Positions 48,652 to 57,484 are shown, counted from the stretch's first letter. The stretch is DNA of 64,000 nt from Sphingomonas sp. PAMC26645 (GCF_004795835.1 NZ_CP039249.1:62001-126000), one strand, 5' to 3'. Made by a program: numbers and translations. Notes: generated from the letters alone by a model not told the origin.

Positions 48652-48972
48652 TCAGCCCTCGTTAGTGTCCGCGCCTGCTGCCGGACGCTCGAACCAAGCC
48701 TCGACTGGGCCGACCAGCTTCAGTGTCAGCGGGTTGCCGTTGCGGTCGACCTTCTTGCCGAGCGCGACTCGGATCCAGCCTTCCGAGATGCAATATTCCT
48801 CGACGTCGTGGCGGACCTTGTCCTTGAAGCGGATGCCGATGCCGCGTTCGAGCAGGTCCTGCTGGAAGAACGGGCTGCGCTGGTTGATCGACAGGCGATC
48901 GGGGGGCGTGTCGCCGGTTGCGGCCGGGGTGGCGGCGGCTTCGGTCTCGGGGGTGTTTGGCGTGTCGGTCAT
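48652..48972 (-). CDS. DUF3297 family protein
   Basis: 106 residues. After a disordered Thr/Ala/Pro N-terminus (about 1-22) the conserved DUF3297 core begins: PDRLSINQRSPFFQQDLLER, GIGIRFKDKVRHDVEEYCIS and EGWIRVALGKKVDRNGNPL. This small cytoplasmic family is typical of Proteobacteria; function unknown. ATG 48972 is preferred to an upstream in-frame ATG 48996 because the family starts near here, though no strong ribosome site is seen. Confidence 0.85.
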   Translation of the reverse strand: MTDTPNTPETEAAATPAATGDTPPDRLSINQRSPFFQQDLLERGIGIRFKDKVRHDVEEYCISEGWIRVALGKKVDRNGNPLTLKLVGPVEAWFERPAAGADTNEG

Positions 48973-49028
48973 GGTCGCGCGTCTAGCGGCAAGCACTGGG
49001 CACGCGCCAGAAAAAAGGCACCGGACGC

Positions 49029-49060
49029 AAAAGAGGCGCCGGGATTGCTCCCGACGCCTC
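49029..49060 (-). terminator. Rho-independent terminator for the Gly/Tyr-rich gene
   Basis: On the minus strand GAGGCGTCGGGA pairs with TCCCGGCGCCTC (one mismatch) around a short loop and is followed by TTTTGCG. It lies just downstream of the minus-strand gene ending at 49081. Confidence 0.7.
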
Positions 49061-49080
49061 CGTGCGATCGTGTGATCGGA

Positions 49081-49485
49081 TCAGCTGCAGACCTGCACCG
49101 CGACCCGGTCGCCGTAATAGGGGTCGACGCGCCACTCGTTCCAGCACCGCGGGCGGTAATCTTCGCGGTAGTAGGTCCGCACCGGCGGGCTGTAATAGGC
49201 CACCGGTGGCTGCGCGTAATAGCCGCCGTTGTAGTACCCGCGGTCATAGTACCGATTGCGGTTGTTGCTGCTGGCGATCGCCGCGCCCACACCGAGGCCG
49301 AGGATGCCACCGAGCACCGCTGCGCCGGCTGCATTGCCGCCGCCACGATGGCCGTGCCAGCCGCCGCCGTAGCCGCGCCCATAGCCGCCGCGTCCCCAAC
49401 GCTGCGCGTCGGCTGGTGCTGCTGCCGTCAGAGCCGTTGCGGCGAGTGCTACGCCGAGGCCTGCTTTCTTGAAAAATCCGTTCAT
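49081..49485 (-). CDS. Gly/Tyr/Arg-rich periplasmic protein
   Basis: 134 residues. Signal peptide ends ALTAAAPADAQ. The mature part starts with a Gly/Arg stretch (RWGRGGYGRGYGGGWHGHRG), then a glycine-zipper-like hydrophobic segment (AAVLGGILGLGVGAAIASS), then a Tyr/Pro-rich tail (YYDRGYYNGGYYAQPPVAYY) with two cysteines, one near CWNEW and one at the C-terminus. Such glycine-zipper proteins associate with the envelope. GGAAGAG precedes the start. A terminator follows; it is monocistronic. Exact role unknown. Confidence 0.75.
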   Translation of the reverse strand: MNGFFKKAGLGVALAATALTAAAPADAQRWGRGGYGRGYGGGWHGHRGGGNAAGAAVLGGILGLGVGAAIASSNNRNRYYDRGYYNGGYYAQPPVAYYSPPVRTYYREDYRPRCWNEWRVDPYYGDRVAVQVCS

Positions 49486-49689
49486 CTCTTCCGAACTCCG
49501 TTACTAGTTACGCCCGGTCCGCTTGGGACAAACGCATAAGTGTCCGACCGTGTTTCAGGATTTAGGTGATTCGGTCTGAACTGGTTCGGAACGGCTTGTT
49601 AACCCACGGTATAGCTGGAGTCCCGGTCGAGGACACAGGAGTCTCGGCCCGGCTGGGTATTGTTCACGAATATCGGATAGGGTGCGCCG

Positions 49690-50355
49690 ATGGACAGGAT
49701 GATGACGACGCGAGCGATCGCCTTTGCCGTGCTCGGCGGGAGTGCGGTGCTGATCGGTGGGCTGGCGCTGTCCGGGTCGCCGGTGAAGGTGCGGGCGGTC
49801 GAGGCACCTGCTCGGGTGGCTCAGGTCGCTGTACCGGTTGCGAAGCCGGCGCCGAAGCCGGCTGCGGTCGCTGCTGAGGAACCGGCCGATGCGTATGTCG
49901 TGAAGCGGGTGCTGAACGTGCCGGAGCCTTTGCGACATGGCGCGTATTATTGGGATACGGCGGGCGTGCCGGAGGGGCCGATCGTGATTACCGTCGACTT
50001 GGTGGCGCAGACCTTGTCGATCTTTCGCGCCGGGTACGAGATCGGGACGGCGGCGGTGATCTACGGCGCGGACGAGAAGCCGACTCCGCTGGGGGTGTTC
50101 AAGATCACGCAGAAGGACGCGCATCATGTGTCGAACCTGTACGGGGCGCCGATGCCGTACATGATGCGGCTGACTAACGATGGGGTTTCGATTCACGGCA
50201 GCGCGTTGATGGATGGGAAGTACGCTACGCATGGGTGCGTTGGGGTGCCTACCGCGTTTGCGAAGTTGATCTTCGAGCAGGTTAAGCTGGGGGATCGGGT
50301 TATTGTGACGAGTGGCGAGATGTTGGAACGGGGTGGGCGGATTACTGCTGCTTGA
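49690..50355 (+). CDS. L,D-transpeptidase (YkuD domain)
   Basis: 221 residues. An N-terminal membrane/signal segment (about 9-28) is followed by an Ala/Pro/Val/Lys spacer (PVAKPAPKPAAVAAEE) that reaches the cell wall. The YkuD domain (about 98-210) shows GPIVITVDLVAQTLSIFRAG, TPLGVFKITQKD and the catalytic pair IHGSALMDGKYATHGCVGVP, in which the Cys of HGC is the nucleophile. It would form 3-3 peptidoglycan crosslinks or attach proteins. Start could be ATG 49690 or ATG 49699. Confidence 0.9.
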   Translation: MDRMMTTRAIAFAVLGGSAVLIGGLALSGSPVKVRAVEAPARVAQVAVPVAKPAPKPAAVAAEEPADAYVVKRVLNVPEPLRHGAYYWDTAGVPEGPIVITVDLVAQTLSIFRAGYEIGTAAVIYGADEKPTPLGVFKITQKDAHHVSNLYGAPMPYMMRLTNDGVSIHGSALMDGKYATHGCVGVPTAFAKLIFEQVKLGDRVIVTSGEMLERGGRITAA

Positions 50356-50382
50356 GGGTGGGGGGTTGGGCGGTTGTGCGCC

Positions 50383-50435
50383 GTGCCCTCACCTTTCGCC
50401 GCCTTTGGCGTCTTTTCCTCTCCCGATGGGAGAGG
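50383..50435. repeat. Intergenic element, family F (single-arm)
   Basis: GTGCCCTCACCTTTCGCCGC, GGCGTCTTTTCC and the hairpin CCTCTCCCGATGGGAGAGG repeat the block order of the element at 9036. It lies 28 bp after the transpeptidase stop. Confidence 0.6.
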
Positions 50436-50495
50436 ATCCTTTAGTTCCTGGACTGGGTTTAGTTCGCCACATCGCCGTGAAGGCCGCCATTCCCA

Positions 50496-50600
50496 CCTCC
50501 CTGGAAGGGAGGGGTTGGGGGTGGGTCGGCCAGCTTTGGCCGCAGCCGTGCCGTGATGCGGAAGCCGACCCACCCCCGGCCCCTCCCTTCCAGGGAGGGG
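50496..50600. repeat. Intergenic palindromic element, family B
   Basis: CCTCCCTGGAAGGGAGGGGT and GGGGGTGGGTCGGC are mirrored by GCCGACCCACCCCCGGCCCC and TCCCTTCCAGGGAGGGG. Close in sequence to the copy at 48534. Confidence 0.8.
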
Positions 50601-50639
50601 GGAAGAATTGGGTTTGTTCTGACTTTCGCGCACAAACAG

Positions 50640-50666
50640 AAAAAGGCCGGAGGTTTCCCCCCGGCC
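50640..50666 (-). terminator. Rho-independent terminator downstream of typA
   Basis: On the minus strand GGCCGGGGG, loop GAAA, CCTCCGGCC, then TTTTTCTG. The stem tolerates one G-U pair. It lies about 110 bp beyond the typA stop codon. Confidence 0.75.
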
Positions 50667-50736
50667 CTTCTTCATTTCCTAGCCAGCGCGACACGGCAAA
50701 GCCGCGTCGTCGGACCTCGCTTGAGCGAGGCCGGCC

Positions 50737-50785
50737 GAGCGCCTGAGGGCTCAGCCGGCTTCGCCTTTGCTGGCCTCAGGCGCTC
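50737..50785. repeat. Inverted repeat overlapping the typA stop codon
   Basis: GAGCGCCTGAGG (50737-50748) is the exact inverse complement of CCTCAGGCGCTC (50774-50785). The right arm includes the last codons and stop of typA, so the 3' end of the mRNA would be folded. Confidence 0.6.
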
Positions 50786-52620
50786 TGCTTAGCCCGGCTA
50801 GCGCGCTTGCGCTCATTGGCATCCAGGAAACGCTTGCGCAGGCGGATCGACTTTGGCGTGACTTCGACCATCTCGTCGTCGTCGATGTACGCGATCGCCT
50901 GCTCCAGCGTCGCGCGCTTTGGCGGGGACAGGCGGACCTGGTCGTCCTTGCCGCCCGACGCGCGGAAGTTGGTTAGCGCCTTGGTCTTCATCGGGTTGAC
51001 CTCGAGGTCGTCCGGCTTGGCGTTCTCGCCGACGATCATGCCCTCATAGAGCGCCTCGCCGTGGCCCACGAACAGGATGCCGCGCTCTTCGAGCGGACCC
51101 AGTGCGTAGTTGTTCGCCTCGCCCGAACCGTTCGAGATCAGCACGCCGTTCTTGCGGCCTTCGATCGCGCCCTTGTGCGGACCGTACTTCTCGAACAGCC
51201 GGTTCATGATGCCCGTGCCGCGCGTGTCGGACAGGAACTCGCCATGATAGCCGATCATCCCGCGCGACGGCGCCGAGAAGGTGATGCGGGTCTTGCCGCC
51301 GGTCGACGGACGCATGTCGGTCAGTTCGGCCTTACGCGTGTTCATCTTCTCGACGACGGTGCCCGAATGCTCCTCGTCGACGTCGATGATGACGGTCTCG
51401 TACGGCTCGGTCTTCTTGCCGTTCTCGTCCTCGCCGAACAGCACGCGCGGACGCGAGATGCCCAGTTCGAAGCCTTCGCGGCGCATCGTCTCGATCAGCA
51501 CGCCGAGCTGAAGCTCGCCGCGACCGGCGACTTCGAAGCTGTCCTTGTCGGCCGCCTCGGTCACCTTCACGGCGACGTTCGACTCGGCTTCGCGGAACAG
51601 GCGCTCGCGGATCATGCGGCTCGTCACCTTGCTGCCCTCACGGCCCGCCATCGGCGAGTCGTTCACGGCAAAACGCATCGACAGCGTGGGGGGATCGATC
51701 GGCTGCGCGTGCAGCGGCTCGGTCACCGTGATGTCGGCGATCGTGTCGGCAACCGTCGCGACCGAGAGACCTGCGAGCGAGATGATGTCGCCGGCCTTGG
51801 CTTCGTCGACGGGAACGCGCTCGAGACCACGGAACGACATGATCTTGGACGCACGACCGGTCTCGATGATCTTGCCGTCGTTATCGAGCGCGTGGATCGC
51901 CTGGTTGGTCTTCACGGTACCCGAATTGACGCGACCGGTGAGGACGCGGCCGAGGAACGGATCGCGGTCAAGCAGCGTGACGAGGAAGGTGAACGGCACG
52001 CCGGCGACTTCCACGGCGGGCGGCGGCACGTGCTTCACGATCGTCTCGAACATCGGGATCAGCGTGCCTTCGCGCGCGTCCATGTCGGTCGAGGCATAGC
52101 CGTTGCGACCCGATGCGTAGAGCACGGGGAAGTCGAGCTGGTCGTCGTTCGCGTCGAGCGACACGAACAGGTCGAACACTTCGTCGAGCACTTCCTGGAT
52201 GCGCGCGTCGTTGCGATCGACCTTGTTGACGACGACGATCGGCTTCAGGCCGAGCGCGAGCGCCTTGCCGGTGACGAACTTGGTCTGCGGCATCGCGCCT
52301 TCCGACGAATCGACCAGCAGGACGACGCCGTCGACCATCGACAGGATGCGCTCGACTTCGCCGCCGAAATCGGCGTGGCCGGGCGTGTCGACGATGTTGA
52401 TGCGGATGCTCTCGGACTCACCGGGAGGGGTCCAGTCGACCGAGGTCGGCTTGGCGAGAATGGTGATGCCACGCTCTTTTTCGAGGTCGTTCGAATCCAT
52501 TGCGCGCTCTTCGACGCGCTGGTTGTCGCGGAAGGTGCCGGACTGGCGGAAGAGCTGGTCGACCAGCGTCGTCTTGCCGTGATCGACGTGCGCAATGATC
52601 GCCACGTTGCGGAGGCTCAT
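50776..52620 (-). CDS. typA: Translational GTPase TypA/BipA
   Basis: 614-residue ribosome-binding GTPase involved in stress adaptation and ribosome assembly. G1 [14 protein letters not shown] near 10-23, switch [17 protein letters not shown]3 [15 protein letters not shown]4 NKVDRNDAR, then the beta-barrel and EF-G-like domains ([20 protein letters not shown]) and the TypA-specific C-terminal domain ([20 protein letters not shown]). Length matches the family. It is monocistronic, with a terminator and an inverted repeat at its 3' end. Confidence 0.96.
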   Translation of the reverse strand: MSLRNVAIIAHVDHGKTTLVDQLFRQSGTFRDNQRVEERAMDSNDLEKERGITILAKPTSVDWTPPGESESIRINIVDTPGHADFGGEVERILSMVDGVVLLVDSSEGAMPQTKFVTGKALALGLKPIVVVNKVDRNDARIQEVLDEVFDLFVSLDANDDQLDFPVLYASGRNGYASTDMDAREGTLIPMFETIVKHVPPPAVEVAGVPFTFLVTLLDRDPFLGRVLTGRVNSGTVKTNQAIHALDNDGKIIETGRASKIMSFRGLERVPVDEAKAGDIISLAGLSVATVADTIADITVTEPLHAQPIDPPTLSMRFAVNDSPMAGREGSKVTSRMIRERLFREAESNVAVKVTEAADKDSFEVAGRGELQLGVLIETMRREGFELGISRPRVLFGEDENGKKTEPYETVIIDVDEEHSGTVVEKMNTRKAELTDMRPSTGGKTRITFSAPSRGMIGYHGEFLSDTRGTGIMNRLFEKYGPHKGAIEGRKNGVLISNGSGEANNYALGPLEERGILFVGHGEALYEGMIVGENAKPDDLEVNPMKTKALTNFRASGGKDDQVRLSPPKRATLEQAIAYIDDDEMVEVTPKSIRLRKRFLDANERKRASRAKQSA

Positions 52621-52710
52621 GAATGTATTCTCTTGATCGAGGAACGGGGTTGGCGCGCGCCATAGCGTAATTGTTGCGCCGCGGGAAGATGCAGCGGGAT
52701 TTCGTCGCCT

Positions 52711-53688
52711 TTAGAGGGAACCTCCGCGGCGCTTGTATGTTCCGGCGGCGAGAATAGCACGGGGATCGCGGACCGCCAGCATTGCCCTTAGCGCGGCGTG
52801 TTTGTCGGGTGCGGCAGCATAGTAACGCTGCCAGATCCTCAGCCCCATCCAATAGCCGAGTTCGGGCGACCAGCCGGCGGGCGGCGTGGAGTAGTTGCCG
52901 ATCCAGCGGGCATAGGCCTTGGCTTCGGGTGAGCCTTCCTCGGGATCGTCCTTGTCGGTGAGCTTGCGGGTGAGCGCGATGTCGGCCTGCATCTGGCGCC
53001 AGAGCTCGGCCTCGCGCGGGGTGGCCCAGGCGGCGCGGGCGGCATCGGGCTCCTCGCCGGTGACGAGTTGCGCGATGAAGTCCGCGGCGCCCTCGACAAG
53101 GATCGCGGTGAGCAGCGGGTCGCGGGCGAGCGTCATCCCGGCGTCCTGCTGGAACGAATGCACCGTCTCGTGCGCGAAGAAATGGCGGAGCGTCTGGCGG
53201 AGTTTCTCGGGCGTCGGCGACATGCGGCACAGCACCTCGAGCCCGAGCACCTGCGCGCCGGGCTTGGCGGTGCCGCCGGAGGTGTTCGCGCCGAAGACTA
53301 TATAGACTTGCGGGAGCTTCACGTCGGCGAGTGCGCCGTGGAGGCCGAGATAGATCGCGCGGAGATCGGCGGTGGCGGCCTTGGCGGAGGGGAGACAGGT
53401 CTTGATCGCCTGCGCGTAGCGGGTGGGGTTTGCGGCGATGGCGCGCGCGAGATTGTCCGCGTCGACGATCCGGCCGGGGGTGAAGACGCCGATCCCGAAG
53501 CTGCCCTTGTCGAGATAGTCGCGCTTGAGTTGCGCGGCGGTGGGCTTGCCTTTGGTCTTGGCGAAGAGGGTCGCGAAGCGGTCGGCGTCTTCGGTGTGGA
53601 TTGTGGCGGTTAGCGGGTCGGCTGGTGGAGGACGATTCGTGGTCGCCGCGGGGAGGAGGGCGAGCGCGAGGATCAGCGGACGGAGCAT
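52711..53688 (-). CDS. Secreted putative zinc metalloprotease (DUF2268-like)
   Basis: 325 residues with a signal peptide (MLRPLILALALLPAATT). The motif HETVHSFQQDAG is a HExxH zinc site, and about 30 residues later LVEGAADFIAQLV offers a third ligand of the gluzincin type. The pattern resembles DUF2268 predicted Zn-dependent proteases. The start ATG 53688 puts the hydrophobic segment at the N-terminus; an in-frame ATG at 53736 would add a charged stretch before it. Activity and substrate are unproven. It is bordered upstream by three palindromic elements. Confidence 0.75.
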   Translation of the reverse strand: MLRPLILALALLPAATTNRPPPADPLTATIHTEDADRFATLFAKTKGKPTAAQLKRDYLDKGSFGIGVFTPGRIVDADNLARAIAANPTRYAQAIKTCLPSAKAATADLRAIYLGLHGALADVKLPQVYIVFGANTSGGTAKPGAQVLGLEVLCRMSPTPEKLRQTLRHFFAHETVHSFQQDAGMTLARDPLLTAILVEGAADFIAQLVTGEEPDAARAAWATPREAELWRQMQADIALTRKLTDKDDPEEGSPEAKAYARWIGNYSTPPAGWSPELGYWMGLRIWQRYYAAAPDKHAALRAMLAVRDPRAILAAGTYKRRGGSL

Positions 53689-53736
53689 GGTGCAGAGTAT
53701 CGCGTGTTTGCCGGGGCGCCAAAGCCGATATTGCAA

Positions 53737-53859
53737 TCCTCCCCCGCCAGGGGGAGGTGTCGCCGAAGGGGACGGAGGGGGAGGATACGGAGCAGAGGTT
53801 GGCGCGCGCCTCCCCCTCCGTCAGGCAAGAGCCTGCCACCTCCCCCTTGCGGGGGAGGA
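53737..53859. repeat. Intergenic palindromic element, family D
   Basis: TCCTCCCCCGCCAGGGGGAG and GTGTCGCCGAAGGGGACGG are mirrored by CCTCCGTCAGGCAAGAGCCT and CTCCCCCTTGCGGGGGAGGA. First of three elements in a 434-bp gap. Confidence 0.8.
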
Positions 53860-53900
53860 TCGTGAGGTGGCGACGACCTGCAGCGCCCCACCCTCCATTC

Positions 53901-54002
53901 CACCCCGGCGAAGGCCGGGGCCCATTTGGAAGGTGGAAATAACGACGTGCCGCCATCCGTTAGCGACGTCCCCCAACTGGGCCCCGGCCTCCGCCGGGGT
54001 GG
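53901..54002. repeat. Intergenic palindromic element, family A
   Basis: CACCCCGGCGAAGGCCGGGG and CCCATTTGG are mirrored by CCAACTGGGCCCCGGCCTCC and GCCGGGGTG. Second of three elements. Confidence 0.85.
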
Positions 54003-54017
54003 TGCACACCCTTGCAA

Positions 54018-54112
54018 GTCATCCCCGCGGAGGCGGGAACTCATATTCTCAGGAGGCTGCTGGCTGTATCTCACGGCCAGCCAGTATGGATCCCCGCCTG
54101 CGCGGGGATGAC
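54018..54112. repeat. Intergenic palindromic element, family C (long form)
   Basis: GTCATCCCCGCGGAGGCGGG is mirrored by GATCCCCGCCTGCGCGGGGA and TGAC, with an inner GGCTGCTGGCTG/CGGCCAGCC partial pair. It ends 10 bp before the oxidoreductase stop codon. Confidence 0.75.
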
Positions 54113-54122
54113 TAGGGTGGTG

Positions 54123-55136
54123 TCAGAACCCCTCCAGCACGATCTTCCCCTTCGCCGTGTGGCTCTCGATCCGCTCATGCGCCCGCCGCAAATTCGCCGC
54201 GTCGATCGTCCCGAAATTCTCCGCGAGCGTCGTCCGGATCGTCCCCGCATCCACCAGCCGCGCGACTTCGTCGAGCAACACCCCCTGCTCGCCCATGTCC
54301 GCGGTCTGGAACAGCGAGCGCGTGTACATCAGCTCCCAGTGGACCGAGATCGACTTCTGCTTGAGCGGCACGATGTCGAGCGTCTTCGGATCGTCGATCA
54401 GCGCCAGCCGGCCCTGCGGCGCGAGCAGTTCGCCGATCTGGGCGATGTGCTCGTCGGTATGCGTGGTCGAGAACACGAACCCCGGAGCCCCCAGCCCCAG
54501 CGCCTCGACCTGCGCGGCGAGCGGCTTGCGGTGGTCGATCACGTGATGCGCGCCAAGCTCCTCGACCCAGCCCCGCGTCTCGTCGCGCGACGCGGTGGCG
54601 ATCACGGTCAGGTCGGTGAGCTGCCGCGCGAGCTGGATCGTGATCGAGCCGACCCCGCCTGCCCCGCCGATGATCAGGATCGCGTTCGCCGCGCCGGGGA
54701 CGGGTTTGCGCACGTCGAGCCGGTCGAACAGCGTCTCCCACGCAGTGACCGAGGTCAGCGGCAACGCCGCCGCCTGCGCCCAGTCGAGCGACGTCGGCTT
54801 GTGCCCGACGATGCGTTCGTCGACGAGGTGATATTCGGAATTGGTACCGGGCCGGTCGATCGCGCCCGCGTAGAACACGTCATCGCCGACTTTGAACCCG
54901 GTCACGTCCGGACCGATCGCGACGACGACGCCCGATGCGTCCCAGCCGAGCACCTGCGGCTTGCCGTCCGAATCTTCGCGCCGCTGGCGGATCTTGGTGT
55001 CGACCGGGTTGACCGACACCGCCTTCACCTCGACCAGCAGGTCGCGGCCAATAGCCTCGGGCTTGGGGAGATCAAGATCGACGAGCGACTGCGGATCGTC
55101 GATCGGGAGCGACTTGGTATAGCCGATGGCGCGCAT
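54123..55136 (-). CDS. Zinc-binding-type alcohol dehydrogenase (MDR) family protein
   Basis: 337 residues of the medium-chain reductase superfamily: GroES-like N-terminal domain (EVKAVSVNPVDTKIRQRR, VLGWDASGVVVAIGPDVTGF) and Rossmann domain (ILIIGGAGGVGSITIQLARQ, TVIATASRDETRGWVEELGA, HHVIDH). The catalytic-zinc cysteine and the structural four-Cys lobe are absent, so it behaves like the quinone oxidoreductase branch using NADPH without zinc. Substrate unknown. Confidence 0.85.
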   Translation of the reverse strand: MRAIGYTKSLPIDDPQSLVDLDLPKPEAIGRDLLVEVKAVSVNPVDTKIRQRREDSDGKPQVLGWDASGVVVAIGPDVTGFKVGDDVFYAGAIDRPGTNSEYHLVDERIVGHKPTSLDWAQAAALPLTSVTAWETLFDRLDVRKPVPGAANAILIIGGAGGVGSITIQLARQLTDLTVIATASRDETRGWVEELGAHHVIDHRKPLAAQVEALGLGAPGFVFSTTHTDEHIAQIGELLAPQGRLALIDDPKTLDIVPLKQKSISVHWELMYTRSLFQTADMGEQGVLLDEVARLVDAGTIRTTLAENFGTIDAANLRRAHERIESHTAKGKIVLEGF

Positions 55137-55288
55137 GCTGGAACTCCTGTGATGGCGCGACCAAGCTGTCCACGCGGCCGCCCGGTTTCAAGGAGAGCAG
55201 TTGGCAAGCCTGAGTGTATTATCTATATACGCCACTTGAATGCGGGGCGGGTTGCAGCCACGATGCCCCACCGAACGGAGACACGAGC

Positions 55289-56500
55289 ATGGCGACGACC
55301 CCGAACACGCTGACGGAAGAGCCGGGCCTGGTGCTGACCCCGCCCGATCCGGTGCCCACGGTCGCGGCCGCGAAGGCGTCCGGGCTGGTGCCCGTCGATG
55401 CCGGCGTGAAGTCGCAGCTCGAGGAGCGCGTGTCGGGCTTCGTCACCGACCTCGTCGCGCAGGACGTCAATTCGCCCGAATTCGGCAAGCGCGTCGACGC
55501 GATCACCGCGATGGGCGCGAAGGAAATCCGCGACGCCGCCGGCCAGTCGAACCGCTTCCTCGATCGCCCGGTCAAGGCGATGGATCAGGAGACCGGCGTC
55601 GGCAAGGACCTGGCCGAGCTGCGCCGCGTCGTCGAGGATCTCGATCCCGGCAAGAAGGGCAATCTCACCGCGCCGCAGAAGCTGTTCGGGATCATCCCGT
55701 TCGGTGGCAAGATGCGCAATTATTTCGACGGCTATAAGTCGTCGCAGACGCACATCGCGCAGATCCTGAAGAGCCTCGGCTCGGGCAAGGACGAGCTGCT
55801 GATGGACAATGCCGCGATCGATACCGAGCGCGCGAACCTGTGGGCGGCGATGGGCCAGCTCGAGCAGATGATCCATCTGTCGAAGACGATGGACGCCAAG
55901 CTGGAGGACGTCGCCAACGATCTCGACCATACCGACCCCGCCAAGGCGAAGGCGATCCGCGAGACCGCGCTGTTCTACACGCGCCAGCGGACGCAGGATC
56001 TGCTGACGCAGATGGCGGTGACCGTGCAGGGCTATCTCGCGCTCGACCTGGTCAAAAAGAACAATGTCGAGCTGGTGAAGGGCGTCGATCGCGCGTCGAC
56101 CACGACCGTCTCGGCGCTGCGTACCGCGGTGACGGTGGCACAGGCGCTGACCAACCAGAAGCTGGTGCTGGAACAGATCACCGCGCTCAACACGACGACC
56201 GCGAACATCATCGATTCGACCGGCAAGCTGCTCAAATCGCAGACCGCACAGATCCATGAGCAGGCGGCGTCGGCGACGATCCCGCTGGAAACGCTGCAAC
56301 GCGCGTTCCAGAATATCTACGATACGATGGACGCGATCGACGTGTTCAAGCTGAAGGCGCTCGATTCGATGAAGGTCACGGTTGGCGCGCTGTCGAACGA
56401 GGTCGATAAATCCCGTGGGTATATCGCGCGGGCTGAAGGCGCGACTCAAGGCCAGCTCGGCGGGCCTTCCGCCAGCCCGTTCAAGCTGGAGGCGATGTAA
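55289..56500 (+). CDS. telA: TelA family (toxic anion resistance) protein
   Basis: 403-residue cytoplasmic, largely helical protein of the TelA family: QSNRFLDRPVKAMDQETGVG, LRRVVEDLDPGKKGNL, the conserved PFGGKMRNYFDGYKSSQTHI, and a long helical region with YTRQRTQDLLTQMAVTVQGY. Homologues were first linked to tellurite resistance, and such proteins usually pair with a small membrane protein (XpaC type). GGAGA lies 7 nt upstream of ATG 55289. The next gene starts 5 bp after its stop and fits that partner role. Confidence 0.9.
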   Translation: MATTPNTLTEEPGLVLTPPDPVPTVAAAKASGLVPVDAGVKSQLEERVSGFVTDLVAQDVNSPEFGKRVDAITAMGAKEIRDAAGQSNRFLDRPVKAMDQETGVGKDLAELRRVVEDLDPGKKGNLTAPQKLFGIIPFGGKMRNYFDGYKSSQTHIAQILKSLGSGKDELLMDNAAIDTERANLWAAMGQLEQMIHLSKTMDAKLEDVANDLDHTDPAKAKAIRETALFYTRQRTQDLLTQMAVTVQGYLALDLVKKNNVELVKGVDRASTTTVSALRTAVTVAQALTNQKLVLEQITALNTTTANIIDSTGKLLKSQTAQIHEQAASATIPLETLQRAFQNIYDTMDAIDVFKLKALDSMKVTVGALSNEVDKSRGYIARAEGATQGQLGGPSASPFKLEAM

Positions 56501-56505
56501 CCCTC

Positions 56506-57213
56506 GTGAGCGAAGTCGACGACGCCATCGCCAGCGCCCGCGCCTCTTGGTCGCGCATTTCCGACGACCGGACGGGCACGGGGATCGCGCGCGTGCCGAC
56601 GCGGGGGCGGGCGAGGCAGACGCAGGCGATCGGCAAGCGATTGACCCGGATCGCGGTCGCGGACGTGTCGATCCTGATCGCGGCGATGGTGATCGGCTGG
56701 ATCGTGCCGCTCGGGATCGGTGGCGCGATGCTGGTGATGGCGCTGCTGGTCGCCGCCACGGTGTTGTTCGCGGTCTGGCCGGCGGAACGCGCACCGACGC
56801 CGGAGCGGCTCGCGGCAGTCGACATTCGCGCGTTGCCGGCGCAGACCGAACGCTGGCTGGAGGCGCAGCGCCCCGCCCTCCCCGCGCCGGCGATGAACTT
56901 GGTCGACCGGATCGGCCTGCGCCTCGAAACGCTGACGCCGCAACTCGCCACGCTCGACGCGAACACGCAGGAAGCGGTCGACGTGCGGAAGCTGATCGGC
57001 GAACAACTCCCCGCCTTCGTCAAGGATTACGAGAAGGTGCCAGCGTCGCTCCGGACCACCCCGCGCAACGGCCGCACGCCCGACGCCGAGTTGGTCGACG
57101 GCCTGAAGCTGATCGAACAGGAGATCGGCGAGATGACCGCTCGCCTCGCGCAGAGCGACCTCGACAATCTGTCGACCCGCGGACGCTTCCTGGAGATGAA
57201 GTACAAGGATTGA
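56506..57213 (+). CDS. Membrane protein, putative XpaC-like partner of TelA
   Basis: 235 residues starting at GTG 56506, 5 bp after telA. Two membrane helices at about 51-69 and 72-91 form a hairpin; the N-terminal 45 residues are basic and cytoplasmic, and the C-terminal domain (about 100-235) is helical, ending DLDNLSTRGRFLEMKYKD. The topology and the position after telA match the XpaC-type partner seen in other bacteria, but primary-sequence similarity is not obvious to me. A diverged echo of its last codons occurs at 57425-57484. Confidence 0.7.
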   Translation: MSEVDDAIASARASWSRISDDRTGTGIARVPTRGRARQTQAIGKRLTRIAVADVSILIAAMVIGWIVPLGIGGAMLVMALLVAATVLFAVWPAERAPTPERLAAVDIRALPAQTERWLEAQRPALPAPAMNLVDRIGLRLETLTPQLATLDANTQEAVDVRKLIGEQLPAFVKDYEKVPASLRTTPRNGRTPDAELVDGLKLIEQEIGEMTARLAQSDLDNLSTRGRFLEMKYKD

Positions 57214-57217
57214 GGCG

Positions 57218-57388
57218 GTGAAGCGCACTCGGCTCAGCGTCTGCCGTCGCAAGGCGCGCTTCGTCTCCGAAGCCGATGCGCTGATCGTAGCGCAAATCGG
57301 ACGCGTACCGCTCAGGGCCTATCGGTGCGACCGCTGCCTACAATTCCACCTGACCAGCCGCACGAAGGGCAAACGCGTGCTCGGGTAG
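57218..57388 (+). CDS. 56-residue CxxC protein (possible zinc ribbon)
   Basis: Starts at GTG 57218, 4 bp after the preceding stop. The protein has C9 in LSVCRRKARF and a C-terminal YRCDRCLQFHLTSR with C37, C40 and H44, which together could bind one zinc ion; the tail is basic (TKGKRVLG). I have the impression that short proteins ending in YRC-x2-C-x3-HLTSR are widespread in Alphaproteobacteria. It is probably co-transcribed with telA. GAGG is present but only 2 nt from the start, so translation may depend on coupling. Confidence 0.6.
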   Translation: MKRTRLSVCRRKARFVSEADALIVAQIGRVPLRAYRCDRCLQFHLTSRTKGKRVLG

Positions 57389-57424
57389 CTGGCATTTCGC
57401 CGATCGGCCGGTGTTTCAATGAGA

Positions 57425-57484
57425 AGCGCTCGTCTGGCTTTCAGCGACCTCGACAATCTCGCGACGCGCACGTTTCTGAAATAA
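57425..57484 (+). pseudogene. Diverged fragment of the telA-partner 3' end
   Basis: The frame from 57425 reads SARLAFSDLDNLATRTFLK and stops at TAA 57482. It aligns in register with ARLAQSDLDNLSTRGRFLEM of the gene ending at 57213. Seventeen bases (57443-57459) equal 57154-57170, and most other differences fall in third codon positions, the pattern of a once-coding paralogue. It could also be the end of a short expressed ORF from ATG 57419. Confidence 0.55.
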
